Shown: positions 46,933 through 56,082 of the stretch, piece by piece
Numbering within the stretch: the stretch's first letter is position 1
Layout of the letters: every line of letters begins with the position of its first letter
Assembly (NCBI GenBank): GCA_905221605.1
Contig: CAJNDS010002597.1
Span: 184,001-248,000 of the forward strand
Reading direction: 5' to 3'
Source: Symbiodinium natans
Lineage: Eukaryota > Sar > Dinophyceae > Suessiales > Symbiodiniaceae
DNA: 64,000 nt
Made by a program: the position numbers and the translations under genes
Notes under the pieces: generated by a model
What the model saw: the letters and a program-made list of their open reading frames with translations, nothing else
Told to the model about the DNA's origin: nothing
Databases searched by the model: none

Positions 46933-47241
46933 AAAGGACGAAACCCTCTGAGAGGTGTGCCTGGAAGAATGTGTGGGGCTCCACAGCCAGACCTGGGCGC
47001 GAGAACATGTAACAGAGGGGAATACAAAAGCAACCAGAATGAAAGAAGCTCTGAGGCCGCAGAAAAGCTCTGATTTCCATCGGCGTGCTCCGATGCCAAG
47101 CGCCCTCGAGCAGCCTAAAGCTGCTGAGGGAAAATGCGGCGAAACAAAGCCAGCAATGCACTATGCACTGTGCCCGCTAAAAGGGCAAAGCCAAGGAAGA
47201 GGAGGGCAAAACGAAGGCCAATTACTGAAGTAAAAGCTTTC

Positions 47242-48093
47242 TCAGGGTTGCCCTTGTGCCCTTCGAAAAGCTTTGTAACAAATGCCACAGCGGTGCCGAT
47301 GAGGTAAGTCTTCGCGTGTCAGCACGACTCCGCAATGGCCAGCCCCGCAGTCCTGACAGGTGGAACGGCAGTAAATCTGCCGGACGATAATCGTCTCATT
47401 GTGCTGGCTGAGCAGGAACGCGTCCGGCCCGATTCGGGTAGCCAAAGGCGGCGCGGTGTCCAAAGGAGGCGCCGGAGGAGGCTGAGGTCTGTCAGCTTGC
47501 GACACCCAAAGCCAAAGCCATTGACCGATATTCCAGCCATGGTTGGCCTCCTTAGCGCGCTGAAGCAAAGTCTCAAAGATGGGATCCTGCTCCATCCAAT
47601 AACGAAGCCAATCGTCTTCCTCCCAGCCGCTGGCACCCTTGAAAGAAGCTGCCTCCTCCAACCACGTATGTGCACGAAGAAGGTCTGCAGGTGCCAATCC
47701 CAGGGAGCGGTGGCCATTAGGAAAGTGCGGCCACTTGCTATCCAAAGTAGTCTGCGTTGGCGCGGCCTGGGAAGAAGCTGAAGCTGGGTTCAGGGTAGCC
47801 TTTTCCATCTCTTCAATCCAATGAAAAGCCCAATCGCCAGAGCTAAAGCCAAAGACAGCGTCCATCTTTTCCGCAGCTTCTGTGACAGGCGCAAAGGCTG
47901 GCGTAGAGGAAAACCAATGCCACAGCCATTGCGTTGGCGAAAAACCACTGGACGCTGGCATGTGGCGCGCGTCTTCCAGCCATGCCACTGCCTTGTTGAC
48001 CTCAGCCTGTGCCAGGCCCAGGAAAATGTCATTATCTGCCATTGCTAGCCAGCAAAAAGCAAGGGCGGGCAGAGCCACCAGAGCAAAAGACAA
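47242..48093 (-). CDS. Novel Trp-repeat protein with C-terminal Cys/His cluster (element-encoded)
   Basis: A 283-codon intact frame between the recombinase and gag. I do not recognise it. It is an internal duplication: residues about 27-93 and 133-197 share LAxAxxxxAxxWLE followed by two copies each of a motif G-[FW]-x3-x-W-x2-x-W (SGFSPTQWLWHW, FGFSSGDWAFHW, SGWEEDDWLRYW, HGWNIGQWLWLW). A Pro-rich linker follows, then a probable zinc site with Cys242, 246, 249 and 254, His265 and 267, and Cys269 and 272. The first 17 residues are hydrophobic; Met18 is an alternative start that would leave a soluble protein. The second hydrophobic-free start seems likelier. No function is proposed. Confidence 0.6.
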   Translation of the reverse strand: MSFALVALPALAFCWLAMADNDIFLGLAQAEVNKAVAWLEDARHMPASSGFSPTQWLWHWFSSTPAFAPVTEAAEKMDAVFGFSSGDWAFHWIEEMEKATLNPASASSQAAPTQTTLDSKWPHFPNGHRSLGLAPADLLRAHTWLEEAASFKGASGWEEDDWLRYWMEQDPIFETLLQRAKEANHGWNIGQWLWLWVSQADRPQPPPAPPLDTAPPLATRIGPDAFLLSQHNETIIVRQIYCRSTCQDCGAGHCGVVLTREDLPHRHRCGICYKAFRRAQGQP

Positions 48094-48464
48094 GTTCCGT
48101 GTTAAAGATAGGAATGGCTAAAGCGAAGCCAAAAGCTCTGAGGCAAAGCGGCGAAATGATCATGCACAAGCTCTGAGTGCAAAAGCGAAGCACTGAACAG
48201 CTGTGTAGTTATTACACAAGACGCACACCTGCAGTTCAGAATCTCTGAGTGCTAGGCCAAGGGATGAAGCTCTGCAATCCCGATATACCCCCCCAGGAGG
48301 TAAGAGCCAAAAGCTGGGCCGATGTGAGGCGAGCAAGCACTGAAATTCTGATCCCAGCACGGACTAAAATGCAAAGCAGACAAAACTCGGAAGCAACGAC
48401 ATGTGGAATGAGCAGAAAAACGACATCCTTTTACTGGTATTCGCTGCACAAAGATAATCTGAGG

Positions 48465-49144
48465 TCAAAGGCAGAGGCCACTGCCAAAACAGGAGGGTCG
48501 TTTGCAAAGCGCACGGCGTGCCCCTGAAGCGTCCTGTGCCTCAAGCTCAAAAAGTATTGTCCATTCATTGCGAACGACCGCCCCACAAGCCGTCTTAAGT
48601 GCCTTTCCTTGCCAGCATGCTTGCGACACAGCGACGTCGCAGTCGACCACCCTGTGTATGGTCTTGGCTGAAGCCAAGAAAATGCCATGATGCAAATCTG
48701 GCGACTTCCCCAAAGGCGCAAATGCGGCCTGAGGCACTGTTTCACTGGACGCTGAAATTGAATGGCTGGGTATCAAAGGAAGGGCTGCTGCTGTCAGGGG
48801 GTCCGAACTAGGCTCAGAAGAACTTCCCCGAAAGCGGAGGGGGACATCAAAACCAGAAGTCGCAAGACCTTCCCTAACCAAAAGCTGCGGCTCTGCCATC
48901 GGTGACTGGGCTCCGCGGTGTTGAGAAATGCTGGGACGGAAAGCGCCAGTGCGAATCTTGCCAAGGATTGAAGCCTGAAGAGCTAGGGCCGCGTGCGTGT
49001 CATCTCGACCATAGAGAGTGACAAATGTGGCGCGGTGATGTCCCTGCTCACGGCGTGCCATGTCACCAAAGCCAAGCTGGGAGCACCAGGACAAGACTGT
49101 CGCCTTGCAAGAATGCAAAGTGAAATTGCGGGACGCATCATAAC
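48465..49144 (-). pseudogene. Tyrosine recombinase, C-terminal catalytic part (out of frame with the first part)
   Basis: Continues the recombinase after a frame break at about 49145. It contains NFTLHSCKATVLSWCSQLG (the His-x-x-Lys helix of DIRS-type recombinases), then RREQGHHRATFVTLYGRDD with the probable nucleophilic Tyr. A Cys-rich tail (TACGAVV near 48560, then ALCKRPSCFGSG) may bind zinc. No ATG begins this frame; the open stretch begins just inside the break, which supports a lost or shifted reading frame rather than a separate gene. Confidence 0.75.
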
Positions 49145-50629
49145 CTAAGCGCCACGCCGAGACGTTTTTGTCCGATAGGCAAGGCCGCGAATGACTAGGG
49201 CTTGAGGGTCAAACAGCAGAGCTGACCAGGATACGTGGGAAGCGTCCCCAAAGCGCAGCGACGACCATATACATGCCAATGCGGAGCCGGCAAAAAGGGC
49301 AAACTCAGGGGCAGAAAGAGGATCAAGCACAACTGATTCAAGAAACGCGACGAAGTCCAACGGAAGCGGCATGGCTTCAGAACGATCTGAAGATGGCTGA
49401 GCGGACAAAGCTCTGAACAGGCCGGAGTAGAGGTCTGGGAAAGTTAGGGCAACGGTCTTTACCAACCAACGCAGAGCCTTTAGGGTGTTGAGTGGAAAAA
49501 CCAATGCAATCTGCTCCCGGTCCAGTGAGAAGTCGTCGTCCTGGGAACGACTGCAGTGTAAAGCATAGACTGCCTCAACTGCGGCAAGTTGGGAAAGATT
49601 ATCCAAGGAGTGTCCGAGGTCGATAAGAAATTCGAAATATGCCAGGCAGGCTTTGACATAGCGTAAAGCAGTTGTGTCCGCGTTGAGTTGCAAAAGCTTC
49701 AATGTCAAAGCAGGGCCACTAGGTGACCCTTGAAGCTGCTGCAGCACTGAACTGTAGGGGCCAATGATGTCTACCAAAGAGCGCCAGACCAGCAAAACGG
49801 CATCCCAGGCCTCAGAATGCAAGGCGCTCTGAAGAACAACCCCTTTCAAATTGGAGGCATTCGCAGTGGCCTCAGGGCAGAGTGCGGTGGTGTGATCACC
49901 GGACTGCAAAGCAAAGGATGCCTTTGGGGAAAGGCGAACAAACGAGGAGATATGGGGAGGTTCAGCTTCCGAGGCGGAGGCTACCCCTTTCTGAAGTGGA
50001 GCAGGCACCTGCGTGGTATGAGCTTCTGAAGGGTAAATTGAGTATACCCGGGCAGGCTGATAGTTTGGAGGAGGTAGAGGAGCTTCTAACGGCAAGCAAG
50101 CCCGATGCACATTAAGCCTAGTAGGGGCCGGCAAAGGCGTTGCCTTAGGAACCCAAGCAACCGAGGGCTTAGTCCTAGGACAGAGAGTCCGAGCAGGTGC
50201 CGGCAAAGGATGTGATTTTGATGTCGGGCGTTCCAGGGTCGTCCCAGGATGCAAAGAGGCGACAACCGACCAAGAACCTGAAGCATCTGAAGATTTGGGA
50301 GTGGCAGACATGATAAGGGATTGCGAACACACTGGCAGCGGAGGTGACAGGAGGAGCTCGCTTGGCACATTCTCCCCCAAAGTTTCATCAAAGCTTGAAA
50401 CAGTATCGATCGCATCGATAGCTGCGGCACGCCCTGGACCCAGAGGATTATTCCTATAACGCTTGACCCTGACTGGCGAAAAAGCCGCAGTGTCGTGCTC
50501 TGCGTGAAGCCCTGAGGAAAGTTCAACGGAGTCAACTGCCATGATTGCAGCATGCGGGGTCAGGTCAGTGAACATCTCAAAGACCAAAGAAATTAAGGCG
50601 AACTTCGGGGAGTGGTGCGAAGTGCCCAA
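49145..50629 (-). CDS. Tyrosine recombinase (YR), N-terminal and first catalytic part
   Basis: A 494-codon frame. About 225 residues of Pro/Ser/Ala-rich lead-in are followed by a helical core-binding domain (LQLNADTTALRYVKACLAYF near residues 310-330). The first catalytic block follows, with Arg459 in IWSSLRFGDASHVSW and Lys488 in AYRTKTSRRG. The missing His/Tyr blocks are in the next frame downstream. In DIRS, Ngaro and PAT elements this enzyme inserts the circular DNA copy. Its place as the first ORF of the element is unusual. The first in-frame Met is at 50629; internal Met codons are alternative starts. Confidence 0.8.
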   Translation of the reverse strand: MGTSHHSPKFALISLVFEMFTDLTPHAAIMAVDSVELSSGLHAEHDTAAFSPVRVKRYRNNPLGPGRAAAIDAIDTVSSFDETLGENVPSELLLSPPLPVCSQSLIMSATPKSSDASGSWSVVASLHPGTTLERPTSKSHPLPAPARTLCPRTKPSVAWVPKATPLPAPTRLNVHRACLPLEAPLPPPNYQPARVYSIYPSEAHTTQVPAPLQKGVASASEAEPPHISSFVRLSPKASFALQSGDHTTALCPEATANASNLKGVVLQSALHSEAWDAVLLVWRSLVDIIGPYSSVLQQLQGSPSGPALTLKLLQLNADTTALRYVKACLAYFEFLIDLGHSLDNLSQLAAVEAVYALHCSRSQDDDFSLDREQIALVFPLNTLKALRWLVKTVALTFPDLYSGLFRALSAQPSSDRSEAMPLPLDFVAFLESVVLDPLSAPEFALFAGSALACIWSSLRFGDASHVSWSALLFDPQALVIRGLAYRTKTSRRGA

Positions 50630-50995
50630 AGATGATCTGCACGGTCAACTGGAACGGAATGCAGGCCGTAAAGTGCTCGGGAACCCAGGTGGATGTCAAA
50701 GCAAGACTGCTGGGTCTGGACCCGTGAAGCCTTATCCGAAAACTCCCAAAACAAAGTCCAAAGCAACTTGCGCAAGGCCAAGTCCTCGAGATCACTGGTG
50801 TGATGCCCGAGAGGAAGCCAGCCGAAGCCGGACGACATCCGCGTCCCCCACGGGAACGCTTGCACGCCGCCTAATGCGGAAAGAAATACTTAGAAGTGTA
50901 ATGCAAAGATGAGCTGCATCGAGTGTCTTGCTCAGATGTCTTGTAGAAGCTGTTGCACTAATGTCTTGTTCAAAAGCAAAGCTAGCCAGTATTGT

Positions 50996-51110
50996 TCAAA
51001 AGCAAAGCTAGCCAGTATTGTACTGGATCGGTGTGTGGCTTGAACCCAAAATGACAAAGAACGGTGATCTTTCACAACCAGCAAACAGCTATGAGTAAAC
51101 ACATGACCCG
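50996..51110 (-). repeat. Split direct repeat B, outer copy (element 5' end)
   Basis: 115 bp, same sequence as 41773-41887. A partial extra copy of its first 24 bases (TTCAAAAGCAAAGCTAGCCA and onward) sits just inside at about 50969-50995. A leader of roughly 365 bp, with no ORF I can support, lies between this repeat and the recombinase ORF. Confidence 0.9.
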
Positions 51111-51545
51111 ACCCGGAAGGGCCTGTGCACCTTGAGCCTGTACATGTGCGGGCACCTGCGAGCACGCCTGACCCGGTAGGGCCTGTGCACCTTGAGCCTG
51201 TGCCTTTGCTGGCACCTGTAAGGGCCTGTGCACCTTGAGCCTGTGCATATGCGGGCACCTGCAAGCACGCCTAACCCGTAAGGCCTGTGCACCTGGAGCC
51301 TGTGCATTTGTAGGCACTTGCAAACACGCCTGACCCGGAGGGGCCTGTGCACCTTGGCACCTGCAAGCACGCCTGACCCGGAGGGGCCTGTGCACCTTGA
51401 GCCTGTGCCTTAGCTGGCACCTGCAAGCACACCTGATCCAGCAGGGCCTGTGCACCTAGAGCCTGTGCATGCGCGCGCACCGACAGCCACGCCTGACCCG
51501 GACGGGCCTTGGCACCTCGCGCATGTGCGGGCACCTGGTGGCGAG
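51111..51545. repeat. 60-bp minisatellite, right part
   Basis: About seven copies of the same unit as 41360-41507, beginning ACCCGGAAGGGCCTGTGCAC right at the element end. Because the unit is 60 bp, several frames stay open across it (for example a 20-residue PGQACxQVP repeat on the minus strand), so ORFs here are by-products. Confidence 0.8.
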
Positions 51546-52860
51546 GCACGTACTAGCTCGGGGGCGTGGCACTTGTACTAAGCGCACTCCACTGTTGCAA
51601 AAGAGTTGATACGCTGCACGGGCGGGAGAGGCAGGCTTACTGCTGGGTGTAGGGCAATTCTTCGCATCAACAGGCAAAAAGCTGGTGTAAGCCACACAGT
51701 GAGCCGCACAGCCCTCACGCATACAGCTGGTATAGCCACACAGCAAGCAGCACAGCAACCGCACGCGAACTGGATGCATCGAAAGCACAAACCTTTGCTG
51801 CGTTCTCGCTCTTACTAGCAGACAAAGGCCCGCGCAATGCACAAAGCACTTCCTTGGCGTTCTTGCTCTTTCAAGGGAAGCGCACAAACAAACAAACACC
51901 CACATTCCCCTTTCACAATGGGAAAATCAACACAAGCAACATTTTGCGCCCTCAGCCAGGGGCCTGACAAGTGCAGTTTGGGCCAGTCGAGAATGATGCA
52001 CGACGTTCAAAAAGGTAAAATTGATCTTAGACTGCGGCAAAAACATGCTCCTATCTTCACATGCACCGCAAAGTTAAAAGGTTTGGTGAAAGCGAATTCG
52101 CACTTGCGACATAGTGCAGATACTTACGTCGAAGCTATTCGTACTGCACAGACGCGCAGGGAACGGGCGTTCCCAACTTTAAACGATTAACAAAGAGAAA
52201 GAGCGGGCGTTCTCAATCTCCATAAGAAGCTTGTTTCGAAGTGACAGGACAGCTGAGGGCTCAGTTGACGCTTTGGAAGGTTGGAAGCGGGCCCAACAGT
52301 CGTGCACAAGACAAAGACTAGAGGCAAACCAAGCTTGCGGTGTTGAAACAGCTGAAATCCAAGCCAAGCTCTGGATTCTTCTTGCAAGCGGGCGCTCACA
52401 CGAACTGCACAATGCATTGGAGTGATGATAATGCCAGCTGGTGGTGCAAGTAAAACTCTGCTAGCGTGCTCAATGCGATTCAAACAGTCGTCGGTAGTCT
52501 GCTCAATGCTCCGGTAGACAGAACACCAATGAACATCAAGGCTCCAATGAACATCTTGCTTAGTAACCCACCTTGCAATGCCACCTTGTCCTCGCCTTGA
52601 AGGAACTTGCAAGCTCTTTGTCTCTCCAATCAGTCTCAATTGCACCTAAGGCTCTGGCAGTCTGTCTGAGGTTGGAGCAATGTCTGAGAAAACATCCCGT
52701 TTTCATTGGTCAGTGTTTCTTGTTTTCTATTGCAAGATTTCTGGACAGTCATGTCTTGCGACTTCATGGCATTGATCACCTTCCAGATTGTTCGTCAAGG
52801 TACATTGGTGTATCTTGCTCCTACTGTGACTTCTTTCTTATCGTCTGATGTTCCAAAAAG
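51546..52860. other. Stretch with no recognised feature
   Basis: Short open frames only. Nothing on either strand matches a family I know. It may be flanking or 5' sequence of the decayed copia element that follows. Confidence 0.4.
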
Positions 52861-53750
52861 CGAATTGGAGATTAACTCTCCATGGCAGAGATTGACCCAC
52901 AGCATTGGATGTGGAACTTTGCAGACATTGCTGATCTTACATACGATCATGTGTCTAAGATCTTCTTGCTCATTGCTGCTGCGCAGAAAGGCAGGCAGAA
53001 GCAAACTTCAAGCACATGGACTGTTGGAAAGTGGATGACAAGGCACATCAATTGATTTGTCATCACGTGAAACCCAGAAGTGCCACACTTTTGGAAGAAT
53101 GAGCAAGAAGATGCCCGTAGAAGAAGAGAGATTGACAGGTGGAAGAGAAACCCGTGAGTCCTACAAGGATGGCAGTTGTAAGACGGTGATTAACGCGGAT
53201 TTTCGTTCATTGGAGGACTCCAAGGCTGAGAATGATGGACTGGAAGCACTCGCTTTGCATTAAAGCAAAGGCTGCAAAAGGCTTTACAGCCCAGTAGTTC
53301 TCCGATTCAGCGTTGTGTGTTGAGCCGAGGACCGAGGTATTGAGACCTTGGACTGAAAACACGAGCAGATTGCATTCTGTTCAAGTGTTTTACAACAAGA
53401 TGAAAGAAGATCTATTGCAGCTCTTCCACACTCCTGACCCATTGACTGGAACGGAGCGAACTACTGACCATTGGGTTCAATTGCCTACGTTTTGAATTCG
53501 CATGATTCACCAGAACAAACTGATTTGGTTCATCCTGATGATGAGCCTTTTCTGATTTGACGCCAAGCAAGACAACGAATTTGGCGACTTACTGATGGCA
53601 GGAATCTTAGTTTCCAAAATTGGACACAGAAATTGATGACTGTTAGTGTTCTGTTCGTAACAATGATGGTGCAAAAGAACTTGAACAAGATCCTTGTCCG
53701 GATTTGTTTTTAGCATGGAGAGAATTCTCTGTCTTTATTCCCATTCCAAT

Positions 53751-53829
53751 ATAAGAGAACTGAACAACCTCTGATAGAATGCAAGAGTCCGCTGGTAAAC
53801 TTCGTTCGAAACACAACACAAATTGACTT
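53751..53829 (+). repeat. 80-bp direct repeat, first copy
   Basis: Starts ATAAGAGAACTGAACAACCT and ends CAAATTGACTT. The second copy is at 54181-54260 with a handful of substitutions and small indels. Confidence 0.8.
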
Positions 53830-53930
53830 CTGCAACTCGAATTGGAAGGTCCTCCAACGCAGAGATCTGCGAGCAATGGCTTCACCAGGGGCTTCTTGGA
53901 AAACCTCAGAAGTAGCAAAAACTACCTCTG

Positions 53931-54467
53931 ATTTTGCCGGTAACCGTCAATGGCTTCGGCAATACAAAGTAGCAGTGGGCTCGAGTTGCATCTGTTCTGC
54001 AGATCCACTAGACTGGAAATGTTCCTTTGGGGCTGCGTGCAGGCTCAATCCACCTAACTTAGAGCCAACACGTTAACACAATGCTTTGAGGAACTTTCTT
54101 GGTCGCACTGCAATGCACCAAATGCCACCTCAATTGAAGAAATCCAGACGCACCTTCCGTCCGAAGTTCTCTGAGAAAGCATAAGAGAACTGAACAACCT
54201 CTAATAGAATGCGAGAGTCGCTGGTAAACTCTTCGTTCGAAACACAACACAAATTGACTTATTTGCCGTTTACAGATTGGCATTTGGTGCATTGCAGTGC
54301 GACCAAGAAAGTTCCTCAAAGCATTGTGTCAACGTGTTGGCTCTAAGTTAGGTGGATTGAGCCTGCACGCAGCCCCAAAGGAACATTTCCAGTCTAGTGG
54401 ATCTGCATGCAACTAGAGCCCACTGCTACTTTGTATTACCGAAGCTATTGACGGTTACCGGCAAAAT
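53931..54467. repeat. Inverted repeat: arms about 190-197 bp, loop about 150 bp
   Basis: The left arm (53931-54127) and right arm (54278-54467) are near-perfect reverse complements. The left begins ATTTTGCCGGTAACCGTC and the right ends GACGGTTACCGGCAAAAT. The right arm lacks 7 bases present in the left near 53990. It could form a long hairpin in RNA. It lies inside the decayed copia element and contains no ORF I can name. Confidence 0.85.
54181..54260 (+). repeat. 80-bp direct repeat, second copy
   Basis: Lies in the loop of the inverted repeat at 53931-54467, so the duplication and the inversion are nested. Confidence 0.8.
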
Positions 54468-54599
54468 TCTTGTGTGGTGGCTTCTGTCACAAATTGGATC
54501 TGCGAACAGGTTGGTGTAGCTGAGGTCACGACCAAAGATGGCATTGACATGTCAACTACGACAGTGAAGAATACAAAGAAGAATTGAAACTCTTGGAAC

Positions 54600-55110
54600 C
54601 GATCATTTGGAACATCACCCGTGAATTCTGAAGAAGCCCAAAGATCATGGACTTCACGGTTTACACCAATTGAAGAGTGCACTGAAGAGCAAATCAGGAA
54701 TGCCATTGGTGTTGAATGGGTCAAGAGATGGAAAACAGACACGGATTCAAGATTGGTAGTCCAGGAATGCCATCAGGACGCACAGGCATTGGACTTAGAC
54801 ACACTGTTTTGCGAGCACCCGTCATTGGTCACGTTACGCATCATACTGATCATGGTGTTGGCACGCAATTGGTGCATTAGCCTTGCAGATGTATCTTCAG
54901 CATTCATCATGCGCCGATGACTGCAGACATTTTCATTTGGCCGGCTGTGGCAAGAGCATTTTGCCAAGGTTATGGCCAAGCTAGAATTCAGACGATGCAA
55001 GTCATGGGAACTTGCATTGTCATTCGTCCAAGCAGCTGTATGCTTTGGCCTACGTAGATGACTTGCTGATTGTTGGAGATTCTGAGCAGTTGAAGTTGTT
55101 CATTAAAGCC
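54600..55110 (+). pseudogene. Copia reverse transcriptase fragment
   Basis: SRLVVQECHQDAQALDLDTL then HPSLVTLRIILIMVLARNW and ISLADVSSAFIM (54621-54920) match the copia RT fingers and motif A. The catalytic block LYALAYVDDLLIVGDSEQLK follows at about 55028-55088 in another frame. A stop shortly after and the frame change between the blocks show decay. Confidence 0.75.
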
Positions 55111-55224
55111 TGAGGCAAAGAACTGTTGGTGAAGATCACTGGCTCCTGGAACAGAACATTCGTTTCTCGGACCTCACCTTAAGCACAACGGCAATTTGAT
55201 TGACATGTTTATGTTGACGCATGC

Positions 55225-55815
55225 AAGACGCAGACACGCCATTTGGAGCCTATTTGCTGAGGCACATTGCAGGCACGAAGCAGTCTGTTCTACGACTACC
55301 GAGCCAGATGCTGGCCGATTGGCGTTGTACTCTTGACATTGCTTGCTATGTAGATAGCTTGGGCAGGTTGTTATCGCACGCGGAAAAGCACCAGCGGAAG
55401 CACGGTACAGATTCTTGATTGCGATGTCTTTCACTCCTCGAGGACACAGGCCACTGTGGCACTGTCTTCTGGGGGTGAGGCTGAACTGTACGCGCCATTG
55501 GCCAAGGAGTGAACGAGGCATTGTTCGTAAAGAATCTTGTCTTGGAAGCGGAGCTTGTGCGACGTGTGCAGATTGTTGCGTACACCGATTCTGCTGCCAA
55601 GAGCATGGCTACTAGATTTGGCGCTGGAAAGCGTACAAAGCACGTAGAATTGCGCTACTTGTACATGCAAAATCTTGTACAGCGGATTGCTGCAAGTCCG
55701 CAAGATAGGAACCAAGTTCAACCCGGCGGATGTATTGACCAAATACGTCTCCACCGAAACATTGCACAACCTCATTGGGAAGCTTGGATTGGTCAGGAAC
55801 CAAGATATGGCTGAG
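55225..55815 (+). pseudogene. Copia RNase H and C-terminal fragment
   Basis: Pieces in successive frames: AYLLRHIAGTKQ (about 55240-55275), SRTQATVALSSGGEAELYA (55435-55490, the classic copia RNase H block), QIVAYTDSAAKSMATR (55570-55617), TKHVELRYLYMQ (55638-55672) and GTKFNPADVLTKYVSTETLH (55708-55767). The order is that of an intact element, but a stop follows LYAPLAKE and the frame changes several times. Confidence 0.75.
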
Positions 55816-55998
55816 CACTGGACCGAGAAAAAAATTGTTTCACTTTCCCTTTTTGTTTCCCCGCCCACCCGACCCTTCGCGCCGCGACGTTACGCGGCTT
55901 GGGCCATTGCATTGCTTTTCCGGTCCTGTTTGAGGGACCGAGGAATTATGTCGTTTTCGCTTTGACCTCCGCGGTCTAACTTGGATTGCGTTGAGCAT

Positions 55999-55999
55999 T

Positions 56000-56079
<80 letters not shown>

Positions 56080-56080
56080 G
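55999..56080. repeat. (GA)n microsatellite at the LINE 5' edge
   Basis: About 80 bp of nearly pure GA. It ends two or three bases before the first endonuclease codon of the LINE, marking the truncation point. Confidence 0.95.
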
Positions 56081-56082
56081 AT

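Larger units (their letters stand above)
41508..51110 (-). mobile_element. Tyrosine-recombinase retrotransposon (DIRS/Ngaro/PAT-like) with split direct repeats and a methyltransferase-like domain
   Basis: The 9.6-kb element reads on the minus strand. Its ends show the split-direct-repeat plan known from PAT/Ngaro elements. Repeat B (115 bp) is at 50996-51110 and again at 41773-41887. Repeat A (176 bp) is at 41887-42062 and again at 41507-41682. In element orientation the order is B, ORFs, A, B, A. Flanks join perfectly: CGCCTG on the left plus ACCCGGAAGG on the right rebuilds one minisatellite unit, with no target-site duplication, as expected for a tyrosine recombinase rather than a DDE integrase. 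Coding order 5' to 3' is recombinase, Trp-repeat protein, Gag, then methyltransferase-RT-RNase H. Three frame breaks are present, so this copy is probably inactive unless they are sequence errors. Confidence 0.88.
52860..55870 (+). mobile_element. Decayed Ty1/copia retrotransposon
   Basis: Plus-strand copia pol fragments appear in the right order but broken by stops and shifts: reverse transcriptase at 54600-55100, RNase H at 55225-55590 and the C-terminal end at 55590-55815. Upstream pieces (52880-53500) read as short protein-like stretches, perhaps gag or integrase remnants, but I cannot assign them. The region between (53750-54470) is rearranged by a direct and an inverted duplication. No LTRs were found. 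Almost certainly inactive. Confidence 0.7.

Noticed and set aside
41360-51545. Regular repeats as a CRISPR array
   Set aside because: Units are contiguous degenerate minisatellite copies with no distinct spacers, in a eukaryotic context.
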